Shown here: positions 31,716 to 37,952 of the stretch, piece by piece
Layout of the letters: each line of letters starts with the position of its first letter
How positions within the stretch are numbered: position 1 is the stretch's first letter
Source of the DNA: Oscillospiraceae bacterium
GTDB taxonomy: Bacteria > Bacillota_A > Clostridia > Oscillospirales > Oscillospiraceae
Assembly: GCA_017545325.1 (NCBI GenBank)
Contig: JAFWOX010000126.1
Coordinates: 1-40,313, forward strand
Reading direction: 5' to 3'
DNA: 40,313 nt
Position numbers and translations under genes: made by a program
Notes under the pieces: generated by a model
Told to the model about the DNA's origin: nothing
The model's database searches: none
What the model saw: only the letters and a program-made list of their open reading frames with translations

Positions 31716-31853
31716 ATGAAGGCAAAGGTTCTTATTCTTTTCAATCATAAAGGCGGCGTGAGCAAGACTCTAACGACCTATAATATTGCGTGGATGCTTA
31801 CCGAAAAAGGGAAACGAGTTCTTCTGGTTGACTGTGACCCTCAAGTCCTTTAA
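31716..31853 (+). pseudogene. Truncated ParA-like P-loop ATPase
   Basis: Only the first 45 residues of a ParA/MinD-type ATPase remain. A TAGGAGG precedes ATG 31716; the product shows the deviant Walker A KGGVSKT and the following LLVDCDPQ, then ends. Full members have well over 200 residues. The break falls three bases before the distal tRNA-end repeat, so the rest was removed by the recombination that formed the island boundary. It would be non-functional. Intact homologues sit in restriction or plasmid-like loci, often with further partners, which suggests that the island lost more genes on this side. Confidence 0.85.
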
Positions 31854-31855
31854 TT

Positions 31856-31869
31856 TCACTCGGACCAAA
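31856..31869 (+). repeat. Distal copy of the tRNA-Pro 3' end (att-like)
   Basis: TCACTCGGACCAAA is identical to 26433-26446 (acceptor stem, CCA and following A). Beyond it the sequence returns to flank-type DNA, so it marks the right end of the island. Confidence 0.8.
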
Positions 31870-31949
31870 GAAAACCTTTCTATTGAACCACACACCATCC
31901 TAATCCTTGCGTGATGATTACAGCAGGAGGCTCAACAGACAGCAATAAG

Positions 31950-32002
31950 CCCCCAAAGGTTTTCCGAACATCCTTTTTCTATGGATGGAAAACCTTTGGG
32001 GG
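31950..32002. repeat. 16-bp perfect inverted repeat with inner stem
   Basis: CCCCCAAAGGTTTTCC (31950-31965) and its exact complement (31987-32002) enclose 21 bases in which ATCC pairs with GGAT. The arm motif GAAAACCTTT also occurs at 31870-31879 beside the att copy. It may be a MITE-like remnant or an att-associated structure. Confidence 0.65.
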
Positions 32003-32134
32003 TAATTATTCATCCGATGCGCTCAATGAACTCTCTAAATATCGCGGACGGCATCATTCTTTAAACAGACGATTCGCAGCAAAACCGCAAATTTATTTGC
32101 CGATATTGACTATACATCTATACATCCAAAATTT

Positions 32135-32176
32135 CGCTCCCGCGAGGGCGGCACTTGCCGGTTTCCCGCGGGAGCG
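32135..32176 (-). terminator. Terminator of the transketolase-dehydrogenase operon
   Basis: CGCTCCCGCG (32135-32144) and CGCGGGAGCG (32167-32176) pair perfectly. On the minus strand the hairpin is followed by AAATTTTGG, a short U-tract. It lies about 100 bases after the dehydrogenase stop. Confidence 0.65.
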
Positions 32177-32279
32177 TTCCTGTTATGCGTCGTCACTCCG
32201 GTGCTTTTTCAGAGCGGTATTCCGTTCAACGGTTATTCCTAATCCCGAACGGCATTCATGCCGCAGGCCGTTCTGCGGA

Positions 32280-33347
32280 TTACCGCTCCGCCAGGTCGGC
32301 ATTGCAGTTGATCAGCACCTTGAGATAGTCCCCGGTGAAATAGGTCTCGAAGGCCTTGTGGATCTCCTCCAGGGGGAAGGAGATGGGCATGAAGTCGTCC
32401 AGCGCCATGCGGGAGAGGATCTGCACCGCCCGGGGGAAGCAGTACGGCGCCACCTTTGTGGCCCGGAGGGTCAGGTTGCGGTTATGGAAGGTATCCGTCA
32501 TGGGGACGGACATGGCAAAGCCCTCGTCATACATGGCAATGTACATAACGGTGCCGCCGTCCGCGGCGATCTTCAGGGGAATGCCGGCGATGGCGGGCAC
32601 GCCGGTGACCTCGATCACCACATCATAGCCCAGGCCGCCGGTGAGGCGGGCGCACTCGGTCGCCACATCCGTGACCGTCGGGTCGATCACATGGTCCGCG
32701 CCGAATTTCAGCGCAAAGGCCCGGCGGTCGGCCCGGGGCTCGATGACGGTCAGATCCGTCGCTCCCCGCATCTTCAGCATCTGCGCGCACAGCAGGCCGA
32801 TGGGGCCGCCGCCCTGGATGGCGACACGCTGGCCCACCATCAGGTCTGCGCGGTCCGTGACCCGGACGGCGATGGAGGTGGGCTCAAGCAGGCAGGCCTT
32901 GCGCAGGGGCATATCCTCCGGGATCTTCCAGACCTGGCTCTCGTCCCAGACCACGTACTCGGCGTAGCCGGGGGCCGTGCCCTCGTCAATGGCGTTGGTG
33001 CAGAACTCCGGGTGGCCGTTCTGGCAGTGGTAGCACCGGCCGCAGGCGCGCAGGAAATTGCCGGCTACCTTGTCCCCCACCTTGAGGCCCTTGGTGTTGA
33101 CGCCGGATCCCATCTCCACGATGACGCCTGAGATCTCATGGCCCATGCCGTAGGGCGGCGTGCGGCCGAAGATGTTCTGGGCCACATGGGGGTCGGAGGC
33201 GCAGATGGCGCAGTATGCTACCTTGATCTTCACCTCTGTAGGGCTGGTGATCTGCGGCTCGGGGACCTCCACGACCTCCATCAACGCCTTTTTCTCCGGA
33301 TCGGCGGAGCGGAGATCGCCCGGCCGGGTGACCTGTAAGCATTTCAT
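32280..33347 (-). CDS. Zinc-dependent MDR alcohol/polyol dehydrogenase
   Basis: A 355-residue medium-chain dehydrogenase. Catalytic-zinc ligands are Cys49 (CAICASD) and His70-Glu71 (GMGHEISG). Structural-zinc cysteines are 102, 105, 108 and 116 (CGRCYHCQNGHPEFC). The NAD(P) Rossmann motif is GGGPIGLLCAQ. This is the layout of sorbitol/threonine dehydrogenase-like enzymes that oxidise a secondary alcohol, often a polyol or sugar acid. The ATG at 33347 has GGAGGG eight bases upstream and lies 14 bases after the transketolase C-subunit, so the three genes form one unit. It may produce the ketose or hydroxyketone used by the transketolase. Substrate is not visible. Confidence 0.92.
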   Translation of the reverse strand: MKCLQVTRPGDLRSADPEKKALMEVVEVPEPQITSPTEVKIKVAYCAICASDPHVAQNIFGRTPPYGMGHEISGVIVEMGSGVNTKGLKVGDKVAGNFLRACGRCYHCQNGHPEFCTNAIDEGTAPGYAEYVVWDESQVWKIPEDMPLRKACLLEPTSIAVRVTDRADLMVGQRVAIQGGGPIGLLCAQMLKMRGATDLTVIEPRADRRAFALKFGADHVIDPTVTDVATECARLTGGLGYDVVIEVTGVPAIAGIPLKIAADGGTVMYIAMYDEGFAMSVPMTDTFHNRNLTLRATKVAPYCFPRAVQILSRMALDDFMPISFPLEEIHKAFETYFTGDYLKVLINCNADLAER

Positions 33348-33361
33348 CGGATGTTCCCTCC

Positions 33362-34339
33362 TTATTTCTTTTTCATGCATTCCGCGACGGTTCTGGCGAT
33401 CCCCTCGGGGTCCATGCCGTAATACCGATAGACCTCGTCCGGATCCCCCAGCACGGCGAACTCATCCGGCAGGCCGATGCGCTTGAACTTGCCCAGGAAG
33501 CCCCGCTCCAGCAGGTATTCCGCCACCGCGCCGCCCAGGCCGCCGTTGACGGAGTGCTCCTCCACGGTGAAGACGTTGCCGGTCTCGTCGGCGCACTTGT
33601 CGATCATGGCATAATCCAGGGGCTTGATGGTGTGCATATCGATGACCCGGGCGGATAGGGCGTAACGCTCCCTGAGGAGCTTGGCGCCAATCATGGACCA
33701 GTAGACGCTGGAGCCGGAGGAGATGATGGTCAGGTCCCGGCCTTCCACGGTCTCAATGGCCTTGCCGAACTCCAGCGGATAATCCTGATCGGCATAGACG
33801 TTGGGCGAGCCGCCCCGGTTGATGCGGATGATCATGGGTCCCTGGAAGCTGTAGGACTGGCGGATGCCCTTGATGCATTGGCCCGCGTCCGCCGGGACGA
33901 AGATCGTCAGGTTCGGCACGGCCCGGTAGAAGGCCAGGTCCGCAATGACGTTGTGGGTGGGACCACCGCCGGAGGTGCAGCCCGCATGGGTGCCGATAAG
34001 GCGCACGTTCACATCGTTATAGGCGATATCCGTGTGGATCTGGTCCGCTGCGCGCAGGGGCAGGAAGGGCCCGAAAACCTGGGAATACACCACAAGGCCG
34101 CTGAGAGCCAGCCCGCAGGAGGCGCCCACCTGATCCGGCTCCGCGATGCCGAAGTTGAAGCAGCGCTCGGGGTATTTCTGACACATCCTGCCCGCAGCCG
34201 TGGAGGGGGCCACGTTATCCGAATAGGTAAAGACGAAGTTGAGGCCCTCGTCGGCCATCTTCAGCAGCTCTTCCCCGTAGGCTTCCCGGGCGTTGGAGAG
34301 CATCTGGTCAAAATCATAGGTGGTTTTTACGACAGCCAT
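33362..34339 (-). CDS. Transketolase, C-terminal subunit
   Basis: A 325-residue half-transketolase holding the pyrimidine-binding and C-terminal domains. Motifs include FNFGIAEPDQVGASCGLALS, with the catalytic Glu that activates thiamine diphosphate; the domain-III part holds VIDMHTIKPLD. It starts at ATG 34339 behind GGAGGG, two bases after the N-subunit stop, so the two halves are translationally linked. Split transketolases are common in Clostridia; paralogous pairs next to a dehydrogenase usually serve a dedicated sugar or sugar-like substrate rather than the main pentose phosphate pathway. The downstream gene encodes the MDR dehydrogenase. Confidence 0.93.
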   Translation of the reverse strand: MAVVKTTYDFDQMLSNAREAYGEELLKMADEGLNFVFTYSDNVAPSTAAGRMCQKYPERCFNFGIAEPDQVGASCGLALSGLVVYSQVFGPFLPLRAADQIHTDIAYNDVNVRLIGTHAGCTSGGGPTHNVIADLAFYRAVPNLTIFVPADAGQCIKGIRQSYSFQGPMIIRINRGGSPNVYADQDYPLEFGKAIETVEGRDLTIISSGSSVYWSMIGAKLLRERYALSARVIDMHTIKPLDYAMIDKCADETGNVFTVEEHSVNGGLGGAVAEYLLERGFLGKFKRIGLPDEFAVLGDPDEVYRYYGMDPEGIARTVAECMKKK

Positions 34340-34341
34340 GC

Positions 34342-35214
34342 TCACACCCTCCTTCTGTTTTTCTCGATGGAGGCCAGCGCCTCGTCCAGCTGTTCCTTCG
34401 CCAGACCGCCGCCGTGCCATTTGAACGTGTTCTCCATGAAGTCCACGCCCTTGCCCTTGACCGTGTTGGAAACAATGAAGAGCGGCGCGGCGCGGCGCGC
34501 ATGATCCCGCTCCGGCAGTTTCTCCAGGGCGGCGCAGACCTGGGAAATGTCGTTGCCGTCCTCAATGGTCATGGCGTCCCAGCCGAAGGCTCTGGCCTTC
34601 GCCTCCAGGTCCCGCTGGGCCATAAGCTCCTCGGTGAAACCGGTCATCTGGAGCTTGTTGCGGTCCACGATGCACACCAGATTGCCAAGCTGGAACTGGG
34701 CCGCGGCCTGCATAGCCTCCCAGTTGGTGCCCTCGTCCAGCTCCCCGTCCCCCACCATGACGATAACCCGGTAATCCTGCTTCTGCACCCGTGCGCCCAG
34801 GGCATAGCCCACGGCGATGGGCAGTCCGTGGCCCAAGGAGCCGGCGGAAACCTCGATGGCAGGAACATAATGGCGGTTGGAATGCTGGCCGAACCGGGAG
34901 TTATCCAGGCACTCGAAATGCTCCACGATATAGTCCTGGGTATAGATCCCCATGTCGGCAAAGATGCTGTACAGGGTTTCGCTGCAATGGGCCTTCGAAA
35001 GGATGAAGCGGTCCCGGTCCTCGTTCTTCACATCCTTCGGGTCCCAGTTCATGTAGCGGTAATACAGGGCCACCGCCACCTCCACCATGCTGAGCTCGCC
35101 GCCCAGGTGGCCCATGCCGAAGCGGTAGACCAGGTTGAGGATATCCCCCCGGATTTTATAGCATTTCTCTTCCAGCTCCCTCAGCGTCTCCGGGCTCAGT
35201 GAATGATCACGCAT
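34342..35214 (-). CDS. Transketolase, N-terminal (thiamine diphosphate) subunit
   Basis: A 290-residue half-transketolase. The thiamine diphosphate/metal motif GDGELDEG (155-162) runs to Asn186 in DRN. Other family marks are GMGHLGGELSMVEVAVALYY near residue 34 and SKAHCSETLYSIFADMG. ATG 35214 is preferred: AAGGAG stands five bases upstream and the promoter at 35291-35319 fits. The open frame continues upstream into a decayed gene, which is coincidental. It pairs with the C-subunit directly downstream to give one two-subunit active site, transferring two-carbon units between sugar phosphates or related compounds. Confidence 0.93.
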   Translation of the reverse strand: MRDHSLSPETLRELEEKCYKIRGDILNLVYRFGMGHLGGELSMVEVAVALYYRYMNWDPKDVKNEDRDRFILSKAHCSETLYSIFADMGIYTQDYIVEHFECLDNSRFGQHSNRHYVPAIEVSAGSLGHGLPIAVGYALGARVQKQDYRVIVMVGDGELDEGTNWEAMQAAAQFQLGNLVCIVDRNKLQMTGFTEELMAQRDLEAKARAFGWDAMTIEDGNDISQVCAALEKLPERDHARRAAPLFIVSNTVKGKGVDFMENTFKWHGGGLAKEQLDEALASIEKNRRRV

Positions 35215-35290
35215 AGAGTCTCCTTTCCCGTTGGCGAATTGCTTTCCTTCATGCGGCCCTTCCGGACCCGTATCCATCTGGGATAAATAC

Positions 35291-35319
35291 AGTATAAAAT
35301 ATCCGCCGCGCCATAACAA
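35291..35319 (-). promoter_or_regulatory. Promoter of the transketolase-dehydrogenase operon
   Basis: Minus-strand TTGTTA (35314-35319), 17-base spacer, TATACT (35291-35296), leaving a leader of about 70 bases. It lies inside the remains of the decayed gene at 35330-35570. Confidence 0.75.
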
Positions 35320-35329
35320 GCCAAATTGT

Positions 35330-35570
35330 GCCCGGAGGCTCAGGCACAGCTCGTCATGCCGCCGGACAAACTGCGCAAACTCCGGCCTGCGCTCCAGGTC
35401 CTCGCCCTCCAGGAGAATCTTATCCGGGTCCAGAAACTCCCTTGCCTGATGGCAAAAGCGGCTGCGCCATCCACGCGTTTTTTCGGAGTGGTCAGCTCAT
35501 AGAGCAGGCGCTCCCTCCTGTTTTTTCGGATGAAGGTCCGCACAAAATGCCTTTCTGCGGAGTAGTCCAT
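35330..35570 (-). pseudogene. Frameshifted, 3'-truncated gene of unknown function
   Basis: The first 35 or so codons from ATG 35570 read MDYSAERHFVRTFIRKNRRE and then RLLYELTTPKKRVDG. The frame then fails, while the neighbouring frame continues with RFCHQAREFLDPDKILLEGE and DLERRPEFAQFVRRHDELCL. Together these read like one uncharacterised Firmicutes family. A single-base deletion near 35463-35468 accounts for the shift. The 3' part is lost or unrecognisable into the transketolase promoter. It starts three bases after the NUDIX stop with GGAG in place, so it was once part of that operon. The recognition of the family is from memory and tentative; a sequencing error could explain the shift but not the missing 3' part. 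Confidence 0.6.
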
Positions 35571-35575
35571 GGGCT

Positions 35576-36136
35576 TTACTCCCGTCTCTTTGTTTCTGAT
35601 GCCTTATTCCCTTTGTGCCCGCGCAGGAAACCCTCTTTCATAAGCAATTCCAAGACCCTTGCCTCCCGCTCCAGCGACATCGGGTCCACGGAGCCGTGCT
35701 CCCCCGTGCGATTCACGCGGATGGCCGTCTCCGGCTCCACGAACTCCGGGGTGAAGCGTTCCTCCGCTTCATAAGAGTCCAGCTTCTGCGGCCTCTGCTC
35801 CGGCTCGGCTTCACAGAGGTAATAGTAGTTTTCCTGCAGAAACCGCTCCGTGGGATCCTCTAGGCTCTTTTGGATACGGCGCACCAGCCCATATTCCCGC
35901 ACAGAATCGGGGATCACGGTCAGGCCCGCTTCCTCCAGGGTCTCCCGGATCACGGCCTGCACAGGGTCTTCCCCCTTCTTGATGCCGCCTCCGGGAAACT
36001 GGTAGTAATCGTATTTCAGGCTGTGTACCATGGCGATCCTGCCGTCCCGGATCAGGATGGCCCGGGCGGAAGGCCGCGCGAATTCGTGGGTACAGAGGGA
36101 ATGATCTCCCTTATCCAGTTCAAACAGAAGGCGCAT
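35576..36136 (-). CDS. NUDIX hydrolase
   Basis: A 186-residue pyrophosphohydrolase. The complete Nudix box G-x5-E-x7-RE-U-x-EE-x-GU lies at about residues 50-72 (GGIKKGEDPVQAVIRETLEE). The enzyme hydrolyses a nucleoside diphosphate linked to another group, such as a damaged nucleotide or nucleotide sugar; the substrate cannot be told from the box alone. The Shine-Dalgarno before ATG 36136 is weak (GAGAGGGG). It sits between two decayed genes on the same strand, downstream of the MATE transporter, and appears intact. Confidence 0.92.
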   Translation of the reverse strand: MRLLFELDKGDHSLCTHEFARPSARAILIRDGRIAMVHSLKYDYYQFPGGGIKKGEDPVQAVIRETLEEAGLTVIPDSVREYGLVRRIQKSLEDPTERFLQENYYYLCEAEPEQRPQKLDSYEAEERFTPEFVEPETAIRVNRTGEHGSVDPMSLEREARVLELLMKEGFLRGHKGNKASETKRRE

Positions 36137-36148
36137 AGCCGACCCCTC

Positions 36149-36358
36149 TCAGAATCGCCATTCTTCCTTCAGGATGGCGTACTGCATGGTGTTCTCGTAG
36201 TGCGGGCTGCCGTCTTCATCTCTGCCGTCGCATCCTCCGGGGAGTTCAGCTTCATGGAGGCAAAGCAGTTCACCGCCGGCTCGCCGGGTATTCCGCACGT
36301 CGGCCGCGTCGCTTTCGCGGAAGGGACGCAGGAGCAGTCTTTCGGTTTCGATGATCAG
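36149..36358 (-). pseudogene. GNAT acetyltransferase remnant with internal deletion
   Basis: The minus strand begins LIIETERLLLRPFRESDAAD, the usual N-terminus of a RimJ/RimL-type GNAT enzyme, starting at a CTG that overlaps the MATE stop codon. The frame then shifts: GEPAVNCFASMKLNSPEDAT is the natural continuation but lies in another frame. The C-terminal PHYENTMQYAILKEEWRF returns to the first frame and ends at 36149-36151. Roughly 70 codons remain of about 170-180, and the acetyl-CoA-binding core is missing. It is a deletion remnant of the gene that once joined the MATE transporter and the NUDIX gene. No protein is expected. Confidence 0.7.
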
Positions 36359-37734
36359 GCTTTTGCCTCCGTGTTTTCATTCTGTTCCGGTTCATCCTCC
36401 GGCACCCCGCGGATCATCCGCCGGTAGACCAGGAAGGGGAAGACGGTGCCGGCCACGAAGCTGACGGGCCAGGCCAGCCAAACCACGTCCAGCTGCAGGA
36501 TCACCCTGGCGCCCAGGAGCGCCACCAGCACCTTGGCCCCCAGCTGCATGAAGCCGCCGATCACCGCCTGGGTCGCCTTGCCCACGCCCCGAAGGGTCTG
36601 CTGATAGATGCACATGATACCGTTCAGAATCCCGGGCACCGCGGCGAAGAGCAGGAAGCGGTAGGCCGCCGTGGTGACCTCCCGGCTGGGATCCTTCAGG
36701 AACAGGCCGATGAAGGATTTTCCGAAAACCAACAGCACGCCGCCCAGAATCACGGAGATGATGACGTTCAGCTGCCAGGAGGCCTTCACCCCCTTTTTGA
36801 TGCGCCCCAGTCTGCCCGCGCCGAAATTCTGGCCGGCGAAGACCGACATGGAACTGCCCAGGGTCTCCGCGGGCATCAGGGACAGGGTGCCCAGCCGGCT
36901 CGCCGCCGTATAGGCCGCCATGACCGCCTCGCCGAAGCCGTTGATGCAGCTCTGCACCACCACGTTGCCCAGGTTATTGAATCCCGTCTGAACGGCGATG
37001 GGCACCGCCAGCTTCGTGATCTCCCCCAGCAGGAGACGATCCGGGCGGAAATCCGCCCGCCTCAGTCGCATCTCCGGGAAGCGCCGATAGAGCATGACCG
37101 CGGAGAAGACGACGCTGAGCGCCTGGGCAATGGCCGTAGCCCAGGCGGTGCCGGGTACGCCCCAGCCGAATACCGCCACAAACAGGATATCCAGGAAGAC
37201 ATTGATGACCACCGAGACGATCAGGCACCACAGGGCCGTCATGCTGTCCCCCATACCCCGGAAGGCGTTGTTGAACAGGTAGTACAGCAGGGGGAAGATG
37301 GTGGTGGCGAAGTTGATGTGCATGTAGGAGGCGGCCTCCGCCATGGGGGCGGAGGGGGTACCCATCAGCTTCAGGATCGGCAAGGTCAGCGGCAGACCGA
37401 CGCCGGTGGTAAACACGGCGATGATGAGGGCAAGATAGAGACTGTTGGCAAAGGTATGGCGCATCTGGGCGATATCCTTGCGGCCGAAGGCCTGACTCAG
37501 CAGGATGCCGACGCCTACGTTCAGGCCGATGACCATGGCCGCCGTCAGCAGCACGATGGGCATGGTGACGCCGATGGCCGCCAGGGAGGTCTGACCCAGA
37601 TAACAGCCGACGATGATGCTGTCCGTGATGGAATAGACCTGGTTCAGCAGATTGCCCGCCAGGGCGGGCAGGGTAAAGGCGGTCAGCAGCCGGAGGGGGC
37701 TGCCGACGGTCATATCTCTCGATCCGGATTTCAT
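36355..37734 (-). CDS. MATE family efflux transporter
   Basis: A 459-residue integral membrane protein with about twelve membrane segments. The N-terminal motif GSPLRLLTAFTLPALAGNLL, then YSITDSIIVGCYLGQTSLAA, and the second-half counterpart NLGNVVVQSCINGFGEAVMA are typical of the multidrug and toxic compound extrusion family (NorM/DinF type). These proteins use Na+ or H+ gradients to export cationic drugs or metabolites. Length is normal. AAGGAAG precedes the ATG. The stop codon overlaps the GNAT remnant, and transporter, acetyltransferase and NUDIX genes probably once formed one detoxification-like operon. The actual substrate is unknown. Confidence 0.93.
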   Translation of the reverse strand: MKSGSRDMTVGSPLRLLTAFTLPALAGNLLNQVYSITDSIIVGCYLGQTSLAAIGVTMPIVLLTAAMVIGLNVGVGILLSQAFGRKDIAQMRHTFANSLYLALIIAVFTTGVGLPLTLPILKLMGTPSAPMAEAASYMHINFATTIFPLLYYLFNNAFRGMGDSMTALWCLIVSVVINVFLDILFVAVFGWGVPGTAWATAIAQALSVVFSAVMLYRRFPEMRLRRADFRPDRLLLGEITKLAVPIAVQTGFNNLGNVVVQSCINGFGEAVMAAYTAASRLGTLSLMPAETLGSSMSVFAGQNFGAGRLGRIKKGVKASWQLNVIISVILGGVLLVFGKSFIGLFLKDPSREVTTAAYRFLLFAAVPGILNGIMCIYQQTLRGVGKATQAVIGGFMQLGAKVLVALLGARVILQLDVVWLAWPVSFVAGTVFPFLVYRRMIRGVPEDEPEQNENTEAKA

Positions 37735-37833
37735 AGGACACTTCCTTCAACTGGCATTGCAGATACAGGATAACATGGCGATGGGAAAATGCATAGTTTT
37801 TCTTTTCTGCGCCTACGTGAGCGCGGCGGTTTA

Positions 37834-37861
37834 TTGACTTTTTCGCAGAAAATGGTATGAT
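37834..37861 (+). promoter_or_regulatory. Promoter of the 5'-nucleotidase gene
   Basis: TTGACT (37834-37839), 16-base spacer, TATGAT (37856-37861). The transcript would begin near 37868. Confidence 0.7.
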
Positions 37862-37867
37862 TCCCTT

Positions 37868-37913
37868 CGGCGGCAGACCTGCGCGATCATCCGCGCTGCT
37901 CCGCCGCTTTTTT
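37868..37913 (+). terminator. Terminator-like hairpin in the 5'-nucleotidase leader
   Basis: CGGCGG (37868-37873) pairs with CCGCCG (37901-37906), with inner GCGCG (37881-37885) and CGCGC (37892-37896), followed by six T (37908-37913). The gene on the other side is divergent, so this terminator has no upstream gene to end. It lies between the promoter and the ribosome binding site and may be an attenuator. A second small stem GGGGC-GCA-GCCCC (37924-37936) precedes the AGGAGG. Confidence 0.6.
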
Positions 37914-37952
37914 GTCAATCAACGGGGCGCAGCCCCACAAGGAGGACGATCC

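Larger units (their letters stand above)
26445..31869. mobile_element. Decayed genomic island at tRNA-Pro carrying restriction genes
   Basis: The island lies between the tRNA-Pro 3' end and a 14-base repeat of that end (TCACTCGGACCAAA at 26433-26446 and 31856-31869). From about 26730 to 31850 the sequence is visibly A+T-richer than either flank, and codon use shifts accordingly. Cargo is a DUF1016 nuclease, a small protein, mcrB, mcrC and the 5' part of a parA-like gene. Repeats at a tRNA end are the classic footprint of tyrosine-recombinase integration. No integrase or excisionase is present, so the element is presumed immobile. Confidence 0.75.
31870..32279. other. 410-base non-coding stretch at the island's right flank
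   Basis: No gene is recognisable; the one open frame is a shadow of the dehydrogenase gene with an unrelated extension. It contains GAAAACCTTT directly beside the att copy (31870-31879), the long hairpin at 31950-32002 and the terminator at 32135-32176. The rest shows nothing I can name. Confidence 0.6.

Noticed and set aside
26445..31869. Active integrative element or prophage
   Set aside because: No integrase, excisionase, replication or structural phage genes; the distal gene is truncated.
31911..32279. Possible gene at the island's right flank
   Set aside because: The open frame crosses a perfect hairpin and a terminator, has no RBS or motif, and continues as an antisense shadow of the dehydrogenase.
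35214..35319. Longer start for the transketolase N-subunit
   Set aside because: The extra codons contain the operon's promoter and decayed-gene sequence; the RBS supports ATG 35214.
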